A stretch of DNA of 64,000 nucleotides. Origin: Comamonadaceae bacterium CG12_big_fil_rev_8_21_14_0_65_59_15. Lineage in GTDB: Bacteria; Pseudomonadota; Gammaproteobacteria; Burkholderiales; Burkholderiaceae_C. The stretch is from assembly GCA_002786915.1 (NCBI GenBank), contig PCUV01000048.1, positions 39,697 to 103,696 of the forward strand, read 5' to 3'. The notes below the pieces were generated by a model. It ran no database searches. It was given only the letters and a program-made list of their open reading frames with translations, and had not been told where the DNA came from. This document shows, piece by piece, positions 35,014 through 43,778 of this stretch; the first letter of the stretch is position 1; each line of letters opens with the position of its first letter. A program made the position numbers and the translations under genes.

Positions 35014-36032
35014 CTGAATCCGCCGTGAACCACGCCGCAGCGCAAGGCGTCGCGTGCTCGCCCTGGATCCAGCAGCAGTTGCAAGCGTTGCTGATGCAGC
35101 GCGGTCACGCCTGGTTACTGGCCGGGCCGTCGGGCCTGGGGCAATATGAATTGGCCTTGGCGCTGGTCAGTGCCTGGCTGTGCGAGCGACCGACGGCGCA
35201 GGGCGCCTGCGGCCACTGCGCCAGTTGCCACGCCATCGATGTTCGCACGCACGCCGACCTGTGCGTGCTGATGCCAGAGGCCGTGATGCAAACGCTGGGC
35301 TGGCCACTGAGCGAAAAAGCCCAGTCTGAGATTGACAGCAAAAAGCGCAAGATGAGCCAGGAGATTCGCGTTGACGCGATGCGCGACGCAGTAGAGTTTG
35401 CCCAGCGCACCAGCGCGCGCGGGCGTGGCAAGGCGGTGCTGGTGTTTCCGGCCGAACGTATGAACGTCTATACCGCCAATGCGTTGCTCAAAACGCTCGA
35501 AGAACCCCCTGGCGACGTGAAGTTTGTACTGGCCAGCGACGCAGAGCACCAGTTACTGCCCACTATTCTTAGCCGCTGCCAGCGCCACACCCTGGTTTGG
35601 CCTGAGCCCGGCGCAGCATTGCAGTGGTTACAACAGCAGGGCGTGCCAGCAGATCAGGCACAGGTGCTGTTGCGCGCGGCGGGCGGGCGCCCGGCGGACG
35701 CGTTGCAAATGTCTCCTATTGCCAACGTATGGCGATCGATACCCCTAGCGGCGCAACGCGGTGATGTGGGTGTGTTCAAGGACTGGGGCACAGCGGAAAC
35801 GGTGGACGCGCTGCAAAAGCTCTGTCATGACCAGATGGCGCTCAAGGCGGAGGCGGAGCCTCGCTTTTTCGATACTGTTGATCTGGTCGCTGGCGGATCC
35901 TGGAACAGCCTAACCCATTGGGCCAGGAGTCTGCGCGACATCAGGCGCAACGTGGAACACCCGTTCAACGCGGGTTTGCTGCAAGAAGCCTTGGTCAGCC
36001 AGGCGCAAACCGCTTTAAACTCCGCGCCATGA
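35010..36032 (+). CDS. holB: DNA polymerase III subunit delta'
   Basis: 340 residues. Clamp-loader delta' subunit: degenerate P-loop [17 protein letters not shown] (the usual Lys is absent, as expected for this ATPase-dead subunit), the four-cysteine-type zinc region [10 protein letters not shown] (about 68), [19 protein letters not shown] (about 155) and the sensor motif ILSRCQRH (about 187). ATGA overlap with tmk. Its own stop overlaps an ATG (36029) that once began the next gene, pilZ. Confidence 0.93.
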   Translation: MTESAVNHAAAQGVACSPWIQQQLQALLMQRGHAWLLAGPSGLGQYELALALVSAWLCERPTAQGACGHCASCHAIDVRTHADLCVLMPEAVMQTLGWPLSEKAQSEIDSKKRKMSQEIRVDAMRDAVEFAQRTSARGRGKAVLVFPAERMNVYTANALLKTLEEPPGDVKFVLASDAEHQLLPTILSRCQRHTLVWPEPGAALQWLQQQGVPADQAQVLLRAAGGRPADALQMSPIANVWRSIPLAAQRGDVGVFKDWGTAETVDALQKLCHDQMALKAEAEPRFFDTVDLVAGGSWNSLTHWARSLRDIRRNVEHPFNAGLLQEALVSQAQTALNSAP

Positions 36033-36120
36033 GCCCCCTGAGCGGATCTACCCCCCGACCAAGATTGAAAAAATGCTGGGCAATGCGGTGGACTCGGAGC
36101 GCGCAACCCAAACCCTTTGA
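36029..36120 (+). pseudogene. pilZ: Remnant of pilZ (type IV pilus PilZ protein), internally deleted
   Basis: ATG 36029 overlaps the holB stop (ATGA) as an intact pilZ would. After six codons the sequence jumps, and in the next frame 36046-36120 encodes YPPTKIEKMLGNAVDSERAT QTL and a stop. That matches what I remember of the C-terminus of PilZ (KIEEILG..L.S..PTQTI). So about 85 residues appear to have been lost and the frame broken. The position between holB and tatD is the usual place of pilZ in beta- and gammaproteobacteria. The assignment rests on the tail pattern and synteny. Confidence 0.6.
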
Positions 36121-36153
36121 GCGCGCGTCCCTCGCTGCTTTTGGTGCGCACTG

Positions 36154-36966
36154 ATGTTTGTCGATTCGCATTGTCACCTGAATTTTCCTGACCTGTCTTC
36201 CCAACTGGACGACATCCTGGCCGCCATGGCGCAGGCGCGTGTTGGGCGCGCTTTGTGCATCAGTACCACGCTGGAAGAATTTCCCGCCGTGCATCGGCTG
36301 GCGTTAATGCACGGCAACCTGTGGGCCACCGTCGGTGTTCATCCCGATGAAGAAGGAGTTCAAGAGGCTAGGTTGCAAGACCTGTTGCACCTGGGCAGCT
36401 TGCCACGGGTCATTGGCATTGGCGAAACCGGGCTGGATTACTACCGCTTGAACGGTCGCAGCGTGGCTGACATGCAGTGGCAACGGGAGCGTTTTCGGGT
36501 CCACATTCGCGCGGCACGCCAGTTGGGTAAACCGCTGGTGATCCACACCCGCAACGCCGCAGCGGACACCTTGCAGGTGTTGAAAGAGGAGGGAGAAGAC
36601 GGCGCCAGCGGCAGCGCAGGCGGTGTTTTTCATTGTTTTTCTGAAGACTGGTCGGTGGCACAGGTCGCGCTGGATGCCGGTTTCTATATTTCTTTCTCGG
36701 GCATTCTGACGTTTAAAAATGCCCAAGCGGTGCGCGATGTGGCGGCCAAGGTGCCGCTCGATCGGGTACTGATTGAAACCGACAGCCCCTATCTGGCCCC
36801 CATGCCTTACCGCGGCAAAACCAACACCCCTGCCTATGTGCCGCTGGTGGCGCAGCGCTTGGCCGAACTGCATGGGCTGCCGCTTGAAGCCATCGCCCAG
36901 CACACCAGTGACAACTTTGATACCCTGTTTGCGCGTGTCATCGCACCGGAAAACGCTGGCAAATGA
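36154..36966 (+). CDS. tatD: TatD-family metal-dependent hydrolase (YcfH-like)
   Basis: 270 residues of the amidohydrolase fold with all metal ligands visible: DSHCHL at the N-terminus, GIGETGLDYYR (about 90), VIHTRNAAADTL (about 130), HCFSEDW (about 160) and LIETDSPYLAPMPYRGK (about 207). TatD proteins are 3'-exonuclease/DNases or D-aminoacyl-tRNA deacylase-like enzymes; YcfH lies beside holB in E. coli, and the same order is found here. Ends in a four-base overlap with the ankyrin gene. Confidence 0.95.
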   Translation: MFVDSHCHLNFPDLSSQLDDILAAMAQARVGRALCISTTLEEFPAVHRLALMHGNLWATVGVHPDEEGVQEARLQDLLHLGSLPRVIGIGETGLDYYRLNGRSVADMQWQRERFRVHIRAARQLGKPLVIHTRNAAADTLQVLKEEGEDGASGSAGGVFHCFSEDWSVAQVALDAGFYISFSGILTFKNAQAVRDVAAKVPLDRVLIETDSPYLAPMPYRGKTNTPAYVPLVAQRLAELHGLPLEAIAQHTSDNFDTLFARVIAPENAGK

Positions 36967-37628
36967 AGTTACAGCAATACTTTAAAAAAGGTTTTTACCT
37001 TATTGTTTTTGCTTATTTTTCTTTGAGTAATGCCGGTTCCTATGACGATTTTTTTGTGGCCTTGCAGCAAGATGATCCCAAGGCAGTTGGCCAACTGCTT
37101 GAACGTGGTTTTGACCCCAATACACCAGATCCTGCGGGTCAGCATGGGCTGTTGGTGGCGCTCAGAGCCAAAGCCTATCGGGCCGCTGAAATGTTGGCGG
37201 CCGCGCGGCAAACCAAAGTCGAGACACGTACCAGCGCCGACGAAAGCCCGTTGATGCTCGCTGCCTTGGCCGGTGAAGCTGGTTTATGCCGCGTGCTGAT
37301 TGAGCGTGACGCCGATGTCAACAAACCTGGCTGGACTGCCTTGCATTACGCCGCCACCAACGGGCATCTGACGGTAATGCAGTTGTTGCTGGACCACGAT
37401 GCTTACATTGACGCTGAGTCGCCCAACGCGACCACGCCGCTGATGATGGCCGCGGGTTACGGAACACCCTCGGCGGTGAAGCTGTTGCTGGAAGCTGGGG
37501 CCGACCCGACGCTCAAAAACATGCAGGGGCTGAGTGCGTTTGACTTTGCCCAGCGTGCAAATCGACAGGATTCTTCCGAGATCATTGTGGCATTTATTCG
37601 GGGACGGCAACCCAAAGGCACTTGGTAA
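36963..37628 (+). CDS. Exported ankyrin-repeat protein
   Basis: 221 residues. Signal peptide (FKKGFYLIVFAYFSLSNAGS, cut about residue 25), then about five ankyrin repeats, best seen in TALHYAATNGHLTVMQLLLD (about 120) and TPLMMAAGYGTPSAVKLLLE AGADP (about 155). Likely a periplasmic protein-protein interaction module; similar genes often follow tatD in this group. ATGA overlap with tatD. The partner is unknown. Confidence 0.85.
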   Translation: MKLQQYFKKGFYLIVFAYFSLSNAGSYDDFFVALQQDDPKAVGQLLERGFDPNTPDPAGQHGLLVALRAKAYRAAEMLAAARQTKVETRTSADESPLMLAALAGEAGLCRVLIERDADVNKPGWTALHYAATNGHLTVMQLLLDHDAYIDAESPNATTPLMMAAGYGTPSAVKLLLEAGADPTLKNMQGLSAFDFAQRANRQDSSEIIVAFIRGRQPKGTW

Positions 37629-37705
37629 GGTACGATTTTCAGTAGATGCGATGTGCATTATGTTAAGTTATAGCCAGCTGGAAGAAGGCAATATCTGTCT
37701 TCAGA

Positions 37706-38620
37706 TCACATCACCAAAAATTGAACAACTGGCGCACTCGGGTCGCTGAACGGTGCCCCCAGCGCGATCTCACCCTGGCCGTGCAAAACGCACTCCTCGC
37801 GGCGCAGCAGCAAGTCTGGGCCACCACCCGCAAATCGAACCCAACATCCGTATGAGCTGACGTCCACCATGACCACGCTACCGTTACGCCAATCGATGCG
37901 TACGTGTTTGCGCGACACACGCACATCGTCAACAATAAATTCTGTTTGACGGGAACGACCTATATGAATCGGGAGGTCGAAGGCGTGGAACACACGTTTT
38001 TCAGCATGCCAAGTCAGACTAACCTGAACGCCCAGCACATCAAATGAGGCCAGTTCGCTGCCATGTTCCAAACCGACCTGGATGGTCAGACCATCTGCAT
38101 CCTGGTCTTCTTGCCATTCCACCTGAAAGACCGTGCAAGACTCAGCGCGACCACGGATATGAATCGATCCCAGCGACCTGAACCGCTTGTCGGGCAGGTT
38201 GAAGCCGTCTTCAATGGCATCGCGGTTCACCCAGATTTGATGCGCACCGGTCAATTCACTCAAACGCGCCGCGATGTTGACCGCATCTCCGTAACAGTCG
38301 TCATCGACAAACTCGACACCTCCCCGCGCCACGCCAATGCGCAGCGGCATATAGGCGTTGGTAGGCATTTGAGCAAGTAAGGATTGGTAATCGTGTTGCA
38401 GTGCAATCACTGTATCGACGGCTTTTTTGCTATCGTCAAAAACCACCAACACACCATCGCCCAACAGTTTGATCACCCTGCCACCACGCTCTTTGCATTC
38501 CTGCGCCACCCAAGATGTGGCGCGTGTAACGATCTCGGTCGCCTTGGCATTACCGAGCGACTCAAAAACGCTGGTGCTGCCAAAAAGATCGGCAAAAACG
38601 ACCGTAGTCAGCACGCTCAT
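37706..38620 (-). CDS. Class III adenylate/guanylate cyclase with C-terminal FHA domain
   Basis: 304 residues. The cyclase homology domain comes first (VVFADLFGSTSVFESLGNAK about 7; GGRVIKLLGDGVLVVFDD about 45; YGDAVNIAARLSEL about 110), followed by a bridge and an FHA phosphopeptide-binding domain (IHIGRSRQTEFIVDDVRVSR and KHVRIDW, about 215-250). Metal-binding Asp residues are present. A soluble cyclase steered by a Thr-phosphorylated partner is the likely reading. It is convergent with the ankyrin gene. Confidence 0.88.
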   Translation of the reverse strand: MSVLTTVVFADLFGSTSVFESLGNAKATEIVTRATSWVAQECKERGGRVIKLLGDGVLVVFDDSKKAVDTVIALQHDYQSLLAQMPTNAYMPLRIGVARGGVEFVDDDCYGDAVNIAARLSELTGAHQIWVNRDAIEDGFNLPDKRFRSLGSIHIRGRAESCTVFQVEWQEDQDADGLTIQVGLEHGSELASFDVLGVQVSLTWHAEKRVFHAFDLPIHIGRSRQTEFIVDDVRVSRKHVRIDWRNGSVVMVDVSSYGCWVRFAGGGPDLLLRREECVLHGQGEIALGAPFSDPSAPVVQFLVM

Positions 38621-38678
38621 GCCTGGTGAAAAAACAGAATTTTCATGAGGCTAAGTTTATGTCAATCGGACACAAGGG

Positions 38679-39608
38679 TCACCGATGGCCCCAAAGCATC
38701 AAGACATCGCGTTCGTTCGATACCAAATCCACTTTGGCGCCAACCGGCAACAACACTTTGGTCTGGACATGACCGAAAGGCAAGTGGGTCAATACAGGTA
38801 TCTTCAGGTGACTGCGAAGCCACTGCACCACTTGCGCCAGATTGAAGCCCTTGTCGTGTGAGGTCAGCTTGAATTCAGTAAATTGACCCAACAGCACCGC
38901 TTTTTGTCGCGCCAATACACCACTCAACAACAACTGCGTGAGCATGCGCTCGATGCGGTACGGATGCTCGGCCACATCTTCCAGAAACAGCACGCCACCC
39001 TGCACAGCAGGAAAATAAGGCGTGCCCAGCAAAGACGTCAGCACCGTCAGGTTGCCACCCCACAACGTGGCGTTGCCCACGTGGGCGTTGCCTTGCTCTG
39101 CCGTGCGCGGCAGACGCCAGCCGGTGCCCTCGCCTCGCCCGCTGAGCAGATCGTCAAAGCACGCTGTCATGATGTCGTCGGGCTCGGTACCCTTGTTGTG
39201 TGCCCCCCCCACGCCAAATCCCTCGCACAACGCTGGTCCGGCCCAGGTGACGGCGCCGGTCTTGGCCAGTATGGCATTCTGAAAAGCGGTGAAGTCGCTG
39301 ATGCCGACAAACGCCGTACCGCGCGCAATGGCGCGCGCCACTTTGCGGTAATTGATGTCTGGCAGTAGTCGCGTCAGACCATACCCACCGCGCGACATCA
39401 GGGCTACATCGGCGCCGCTGTCTGCGGCACGGGCAATGGCCGCCAGGCGCACCGCGTCGTCGCCCGCAAAACGCTGAAAGCTGGTCAGTGCATCCGGGTC
39501 AACCTCTACCTCGTGTCCGAGCGCGGTCAAGCGCCGGATGCCGCGCCGAAACGCAGCTTTGTCGCGCACAGCGCCCGACGGAGAGTAAATGTATATATGT
39601 TTTTTCAT
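38679..39608 (-). CDS. ldcA: LD-carboxypeptidase (muramoyltetrapeptide carboxypeptidase)
   Basis: 309 residues from ATG 39608 (MKKHIYIYSPSGAVRDKAAF). Serine peptidase family S66: nucleophile in LMSRGGYGLTRLLPDI (about 73), then WGGNLTVLTSLLGTPYFPAV and FLEDVAEHPYRIERMLTQLL (about 203-220) with the Glu/His of the triad. It removes D-Ala from murein tetrapeptides during recycling in the cytoplasm. Its ATG overlaps the tadA stop (ATGA). Confidence 0.9.
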   Translation of the reverse strand: MKKHIYIYSPSGAVRDKAAFRRGIRRLTALGHEVEVDPDALTSFQRFAGDDAVRLAAIARAADSGADVALMSRGGYGLTRLLPDINYRKVARAIARGTAFVGISDFTAFQNAILAKTGAVTWAGPALCEGFGVGGAHNKGTEPDDIMTACFDDLLSGRGEGTGWRLPRTAEQGNAHVGNATLWGGNLTVLTSLLGTPYFPAVQGGVLFLEDVAEHPYRIERMLTQLLLSGVLARQKAVLLGQFTEFKLTSHDKGFNLAQVVQWLRSHLKIPVLTHLPFGHVQTKVLLPVGAKVDLVSNERDVLMLWGHR

Positions 39609-40645
39609 GAGAGCCATTTGGCGAAAGCGCGCAGTGCCGCGCGGTGTCCATTATCCGGAAAAGGCGCGTCACGCTCCTGTTCGCTGACAGGCGCAGGTTC
39701 GTGCAAATCAATGCCTTGGATACGCTCACCCGCCACGCGCTGCAATTCATGCGCCAAGGCTTGCATGGCAGCGGGTACAAGCAGTGTGACACGCGTCAAG
39801 CCCAGTTGTTCGATCCATTGCGCCAGATAGCTGGCGTGCCAGGCCAGGCTGTGCGCCGACATCTTTTTGGGCTTGTCACTTTGGCCAAAGCCGATCAGAT
39901 CGGGGCAGACCAGTCGGCGTCCTTGTACCAAGGCTTGTGTCAGCTCATGCCGCCAGGCCACGCACCAGTCGCGTGCCCCATGCAAGCCGACGACCCCGTT
40001 GGCGTCGCCGCCCACCAACGTGTCCTGGTAATGCAGCCGCAGCCCGTTCAAAGCTGGCAAATCATGCAACAGACAGGACGAGCCAGGCAGCGCACGCAGG
40101 TGTTCAAAACAGCGCGCCGGTGTGCGCAACGCGTCTTGTCGCAATGTGCTCGCGGTTTGCACGCGGTGCGTGGCCAGCCGGTGACGTTGTGCGCTGAAAA
40201 ACTGCTGCAATGCGTCTGCACAGGGTTGCTGCAAGACTCCGCCCTGAAGCTGCGTCTGATGGTTCAACAACGTGTTCGAAAACAAGTCCAGTACCGAACC
40301 CGCAGCACCCGTCTTGGGATCTGTCGCACCAAAAACAACCCGTTTCAGACGCGCATGCAGCATGGTCCCGGCGCACATGACACAGGGCTCGAGCGTTACA
40401 AACAACTCGCAATCGGGCAGGCGGTAGTTGCCCAGACGCTCAGCGGCCTGGCGCAAGGCGACAATTTCGGCGTGCGCGCTGGGGTCGTTGCCAACGATCG
40501 TTGCGTTGTGCCCCTGCCCCACCAGCGCGCCCCGTTGCACGACCACTGCCCCGACAGGCACTTCGCCTGCGGCACCCGCAGCGCACGCCTGCGCCAGTGC
40601 CAGCCGCATCCAGTGTTCGTCGGTCGGCGAGGTGGGGCCGCTCAT
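39605..40645 (-). CDS. tadA: tRNA adenosine(34) deaminase fused to a degenerate haloalkane-dehalogenase-like domain
   Basis: 346 residues, twice the size of ordinary TadA. Residues 1 to about 160 are a full deaminase: zinc ligands and proton shuttle in DPSAHAEIVALRQA (about 57) and TLEPCVMCAGTMLHARL (about 85); this makes inosine 34 in tRNA-Arg. From about residue 195 the sequence is alpha/beta hydrolase: ALNGLRLHYQDTLVGG, VGLHGARDWCVAW, CPDLIGFGQSDKPKKM, and ends at APFPDNGHRAALRAF. The nucleophile elbow is LLVPAAMQAL, so no Asp or Ser nucleophile is present, and the part with the remaining triad residues is missing. Start ATG 40645 (MSGPTSPTDEHWMRLALAQA). Confidence 0.9.
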   Translation of the reverse strand: MSGPTSPTDEHWMRLALAQACAAGAAGEVPVGAVVVQRGALVGQGHNATIVGNDPSAHAEIVALRQAAERLGNYRLPDCELFVTLEPCVMCAGTMLHARLKRVVFGATDPKTGAAGSVLDLFSNTLLNHQTQLQGGVLQQPCADALQQFFSAQRHRLATHRVQTASTLRQDALRTPARCFEHLRALPGSSCLLHDLPALNGLRLHYQDTLVGGDANGVVGLHGARDWCVAWRHELTQALVQGRRLVCPDLIGFGQSDKPKKMSAHSLAWHASYLAQWIEQLGLTRVTLLVPAAMQALAHELQRVAGERIQGIDLHEPAPVSEQERDAPFPDNGHRAALRAFAKWLS

Positions 40646-40789
40646 CGTTGCTCTGCAGTGCATTCAACGGACATCTTTGCGCATCCAGCCATGAACATCC
40701 TTCTTGATCAGTGGGGTGGCGAATGCTAGCAAAGTCCGCTACCAAGCAGGCGCTTATACTGCGCCTCGGCCGTATCGCCGCGCGTCAGC

Positions 40790-42043
40790 ATGATCCGTCT
40801 TGCCAATCAACTCCCTGTCACCAGTCCGGAATTTCCAGCCGACTGGCGTAGTCAGTTTGAGCAGGAATTGGTGCGGTCCGGCTTGCGCCGCGTCTGGATT
40901 GTGACCAACACTTTGCTGGTCATCGAAATTTTTTTGCTGTTGCTCGATGCTTGGCGCAGCCAGGGGTTTTCCAGCGGTGTGGATGCGCTGACAGTCTGGC
41001 GTCTGAGTGTGCTGCTCTTTTTGACGAGCTACCGCTTCTTGCCTGCGCCATGGAAATCACCGGGCTTGGGTCTGCGCTATTTTCTGTGCATGGGCATGGT
41101 GTTCAGTTGTTGGTCCAGCGCGGTGCTGGCGGGCGTCACGGGTGACTTATCCACCTACGCCATCGGGCTGCTCGGGGTAGCAGCGTCCTGTCCACTGCCC
41201 GGACGCTTCAATGCTTTGCTTTTTATCAGCTCTGCGGTCGGTCTGGCCGGTTGGTTAGGGCTGGCTTTTCCGGCAGTGGGCCCCCATTGGACAAGCAACA
41301 TCATCGCCGCCTGCGTGATGGGCATCGTGGTTGAAAAATTCACCTTCCGCGCGGCATTGCGCGAATTTACCCATCGTCAGGCGATCGAATTGCAGCGCGA
41401 GCGCGCCGACCAACTGCTATACAACGTGTTTCCGGAGTCGGTGGCAACGTCGCTGAAAGACGGCAAGCGATCCGTGGCACTGCACGGCGAGGTCACGATC
41501 CTGTTTGCCGACATTGTCGGTTTTACCGAGCTGTCCACACGCCTGTTGCCAACCCAACTGCTCGACGTGCTGGAAAACATTTTTGGCAAATTCGACCAGT
41601 TGGCACAAACGCACGGGGTCGAAAAAATCAAGACCATCGGTGACGCCTATATGGCGATCTGTGGCGCGCCGGTACCAACCGACCACCAGGTGGAACGGAT
41701 AGCCGATTTCGCACTGGCGATCGTTCAGGAGTGCAAAGCCATGTCGGCACATACCGGTTTTGAACTGGCGGTGCGCGTTGGCATCCACAGCGGCCCGGTG
41801 ATTGCCGGTGTCATTGGCAGTTCCCGGCTCTGCTACGACCTGTGGGGCGATTCGGTCAACACCGCACAACGGATCCAATCGCAGGGCCAACCAAATGCCA
41901 TCGGCGTCAGTGAACCGGTCTATTTCAGATTGCGTGATCAATTTGATCTGGAAGACCGTGGACTGGTCAACCTCAAGGGCAAAGGACCAACCCGGTCGTA
42001 TGTGCTCAAAGGCCGCCGCAGCGCCACAGCGCCAGATCAGTAA
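40790..42043 (+). CDS. Membrane-bound class III adenylate/guanylate cyclase
   Basis: 417 residues. About five hydrophobic segments fill residues 35-185 (for example VWIVTNTLLVIEIFLLLLDA), followed by a linker helix (THRQAIELQRERADQLLYNV FPE) and the cyclase homology domain (about 225-400): EVTILFADIVGFTELSTRLL, GVEKIKTIGDAYMAICGAP, RVGIHSGPVIAGVIGSSRLC, DLWGDSVNTAQRIQ. Metal-binding Asp residues and the substrate Lys/Asp positions (KIKTIGD, DLWGD) fit adenylate cyclase. Convergent with guaA. Repeat copy G covers its last codons. Confidence 0.9.
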   Translation: MIRLANQLPVTSPEFPADWRSQFEQELVRSGLRRVWIVTNTLLVIEIFLLLLDAWRSQGFSSGVDALTVWRLSVLLFLTSYRFLPAPWKSPGLGLRYFLCMGMVFSCWSSAVLAGVTGDLSTYAIGLLGVAASCPLPGRFNALLFISSAVGLAGWLGLAFPAVGPHWTSNIIAACVMGIVVEKFTFRAALREFTHRQAIELQRERADQLLYNVFPESVATSLKDGKRSVALHGEVTILFADIVGFTELSTRLLPTQLLDVLENIFGKFDQLAQTHGVEKIKTIGDAYMAICGAPVPTDHQVERIADFALAIVQECKAMSAHTGFELAVRVGIHSGPVIAGVIGSSRLCYDLWGDSVNTAQRIQSQGQPNAIGVSEPVYFRLRDQFDLEDRGLVNLKGKGPTRSYVLKGRRSATAPDQ

Positions 42044-42056
42044 CAGCTACTATTTT
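42007..42056. repeat. Possible dispersed palindrome, copy G (3' end of cyclase gene)
   Basis: AAAGGCCGCCGCAGCGCC - spacer - CAGTAACAGCTACTATTTT. It follows the GGCC...AGCGC...AACAGCTA.TATTTT outline; the stop codon of the cyclase lies inside it. Confidence 0.45.
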
Positions 42057-42135
42057 CAGTAGTTGCGGCGTGGTGCAAGTTCGTCTCAAACCCCACCAAA
42101 AAAACGCAAAAAATCAACAAGTTATGGTTACTGGC

Positions 42136-43752
42136 CTACTCCCACTCGATCGTCGCCGGTGGCTTGCTTGACACATCATAGGTGACGCGGTTGATGCCGC
42201 GCACCTCATTGATGATCCGACTGGAAACTTTTTTGAGTAGCGCGTACGGCAACTCGGCCCAGTCGGCGGTCATGAAGTCGCTGGTTTGCACCGCACGCAG
42301 CGCCACCACATAGTCATAGGTGCGGCCGTCGCCCATCACGCCGACGCTTTTGACCGGCAAAAACACCGTAAACGCCTGGCTGGTGAGCTCATACCAGGTT
42401 TTGCCGCTGGCTTCATCGACAAAGTTTTGCAGCTCTTGCATGAAGATATCGTCAGCGCGGCGCAGCAATTCAGCGTATTCCTTTTTGACTTCGCCCAGAA
42501 TGCGCACCCCGAGCCCAGGCCCCGGAAACGGATGGCGATAGACCATGTGGTACGGCAAGCCCAGCGCCACGCCCAACTCGCGCACCTCATCCTTGAACAG
42601 TTCGCGCAACGGCTCCAGCAACTTCAAGCCCAGTTGCTCAGGCAAGCCGCCGACGTTGTGGTGGCTTTTGATGACCACGGCTTTCTTGTTTTTGGCCCCA
42701 CCCGACTCGATCACGTCGGGGTAAATGGTGCCCTGGGCTAACCATTTCGCTCCTTTTTTTGTATCATCTTGAACAGTCAGGGCAATGGCTTGCGCCTTGA
42801 ACACCTCTACAAATTCACGGCCGATGATCTTGCGCTTGGCCTCCGGGTCGCTGACCCCCGCCAGGTGCCCCAAAAATTGCTCAGCGGCATCCACCCGCAC
42901 CACTTTGGCGTGCAGCTTGTCGGCAAACATCTCCATCACCAGGTCGCCTTCATGCAGGCGCAGCAAGCCGTGATCGACAAACACGCAAGTCAACTGGTCG
43001 CCGATGGCGCGGTGAATCAAGGCCGCCGCCACCGATGAATCCACACCACCTGACAAGCCCAGAATGACCTCTTCGTCGCCGACCTGGGCGCGAATTTTTT
43101 CCACCGCCTCGGCGATGTAGTCGCCCATGATCCAGTCGGCACGGGTGGCGCAGATATCCAGCACAAAGCGCTCAAGAATGGCTGCGCCGCGCTTGGTGTG
43201 TGTCACCTCCGGGTGGAACTGGACGGCGTAAAAGTGGCGCGCTTCGTCGGCCATGCCGGCGATCGGGCAACTGTCGGTACTGGCCATCAACTTGAAACCC
43301 GGCGGCAGTTCGGTCACCTTGTCGCCGTGGCTCATCCAGACCTGCAACATGCCGTGCCCTTCGGGCGTGGTGAAGTCGGCAATACCGTCCAGCAACGCCG
43401 TATGGCCGTGGGCGCGCACGTTGGCGTGGCCAAATTCACGCTGAGGCCCGCTGGTGACCACCCCGCCCAACTGGTGCGCCATGGTCTGCATGCCGTAGCA
43501 AATGCCCAGCACCGGCAGACCAAGCTCAAACACCGCTTGCGGTGCCTTGTCGGTGCTGTCTTCATAAACGCTGGCGTGGCTCCCCGACAGGATGACGCCC
43601 TTGAGCTTGCCGTCACGCGCGTAGGCTCGCACCCAGTCGTCGGTCACGTCACAGGGGTGCACTTCGCAAAACACATGCGCTTCGCGCACGCGCCGGGCGA
43701 TCAGCTGGGTGACTTGCGAGCCAAAGTCGAGGATGAGGATTTTTTGGTGCAT
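42136..43752 (-). CDS. guaA: GMP synthase (glutamine-hydrolysing)
   Basis: 538 residues. The glutamine amidotransferase domain has the nucleophile in [18 protein letters not shown] (about 85) and [10 protein letters not shown] (about 180); the ATP pyrophosphatase domain starts [20 protein letters not shown] (about 233), and the C-terminal dimerisation domain ends ...[11 protein letters not shown]. Converts XMP to GMP. 26 bp after guaB on the same strand, so guaBA forms an operon. Confidence 0.98.
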   Translation of the reverse strand: MHQKILILDFGSQVTQLIARRVREAHVFCEVHPCDVTDDWVRAYARDGKLKGVILSGSHASVYEDSTDKAPQAVFELGLPVLGICYGMQTMAHQLGGVVTSGPQREFGHANVRAHGHTALLDGIADFTTPEGHGMLQVWMSHGDKVTELPPGFKLMASTDSCPIAGMADEARHFYAVQFHPEVTHTKRGAAILERFVLDICATRADWIMGDYIAEAVEKIRAQVGDEEVILGLSGGVDSSVAAALIHRAIGDQLTCVFVDHGLLRLHEGDLVMEMFADKLHAKVVRVDAAEQFLGHLAGVSDPEAKRKIIGREFVEVFKAQAIALTVQDDTKKGAKWLAQGTIYPDVIESGGAKNKKAVVIKSHHNVGGLPEQLGLKLLEPLRELFKDEVRELGVALGLPYHMVYRHPFPGPGLGVRILGEVKKEYAELLRRADDIFMQELQNFVDEASGKTWYELTSQAFTVFLPVKSVGVMGDGRTYDYVVALRAVQTSDFMTADWAELPYALLKKVSSRIINEVRGINRVTYDVSSKPPATIEWE

Positions 43753-43778
43753 TGAAATGCTCTGGGGCCGGAGTGTGC

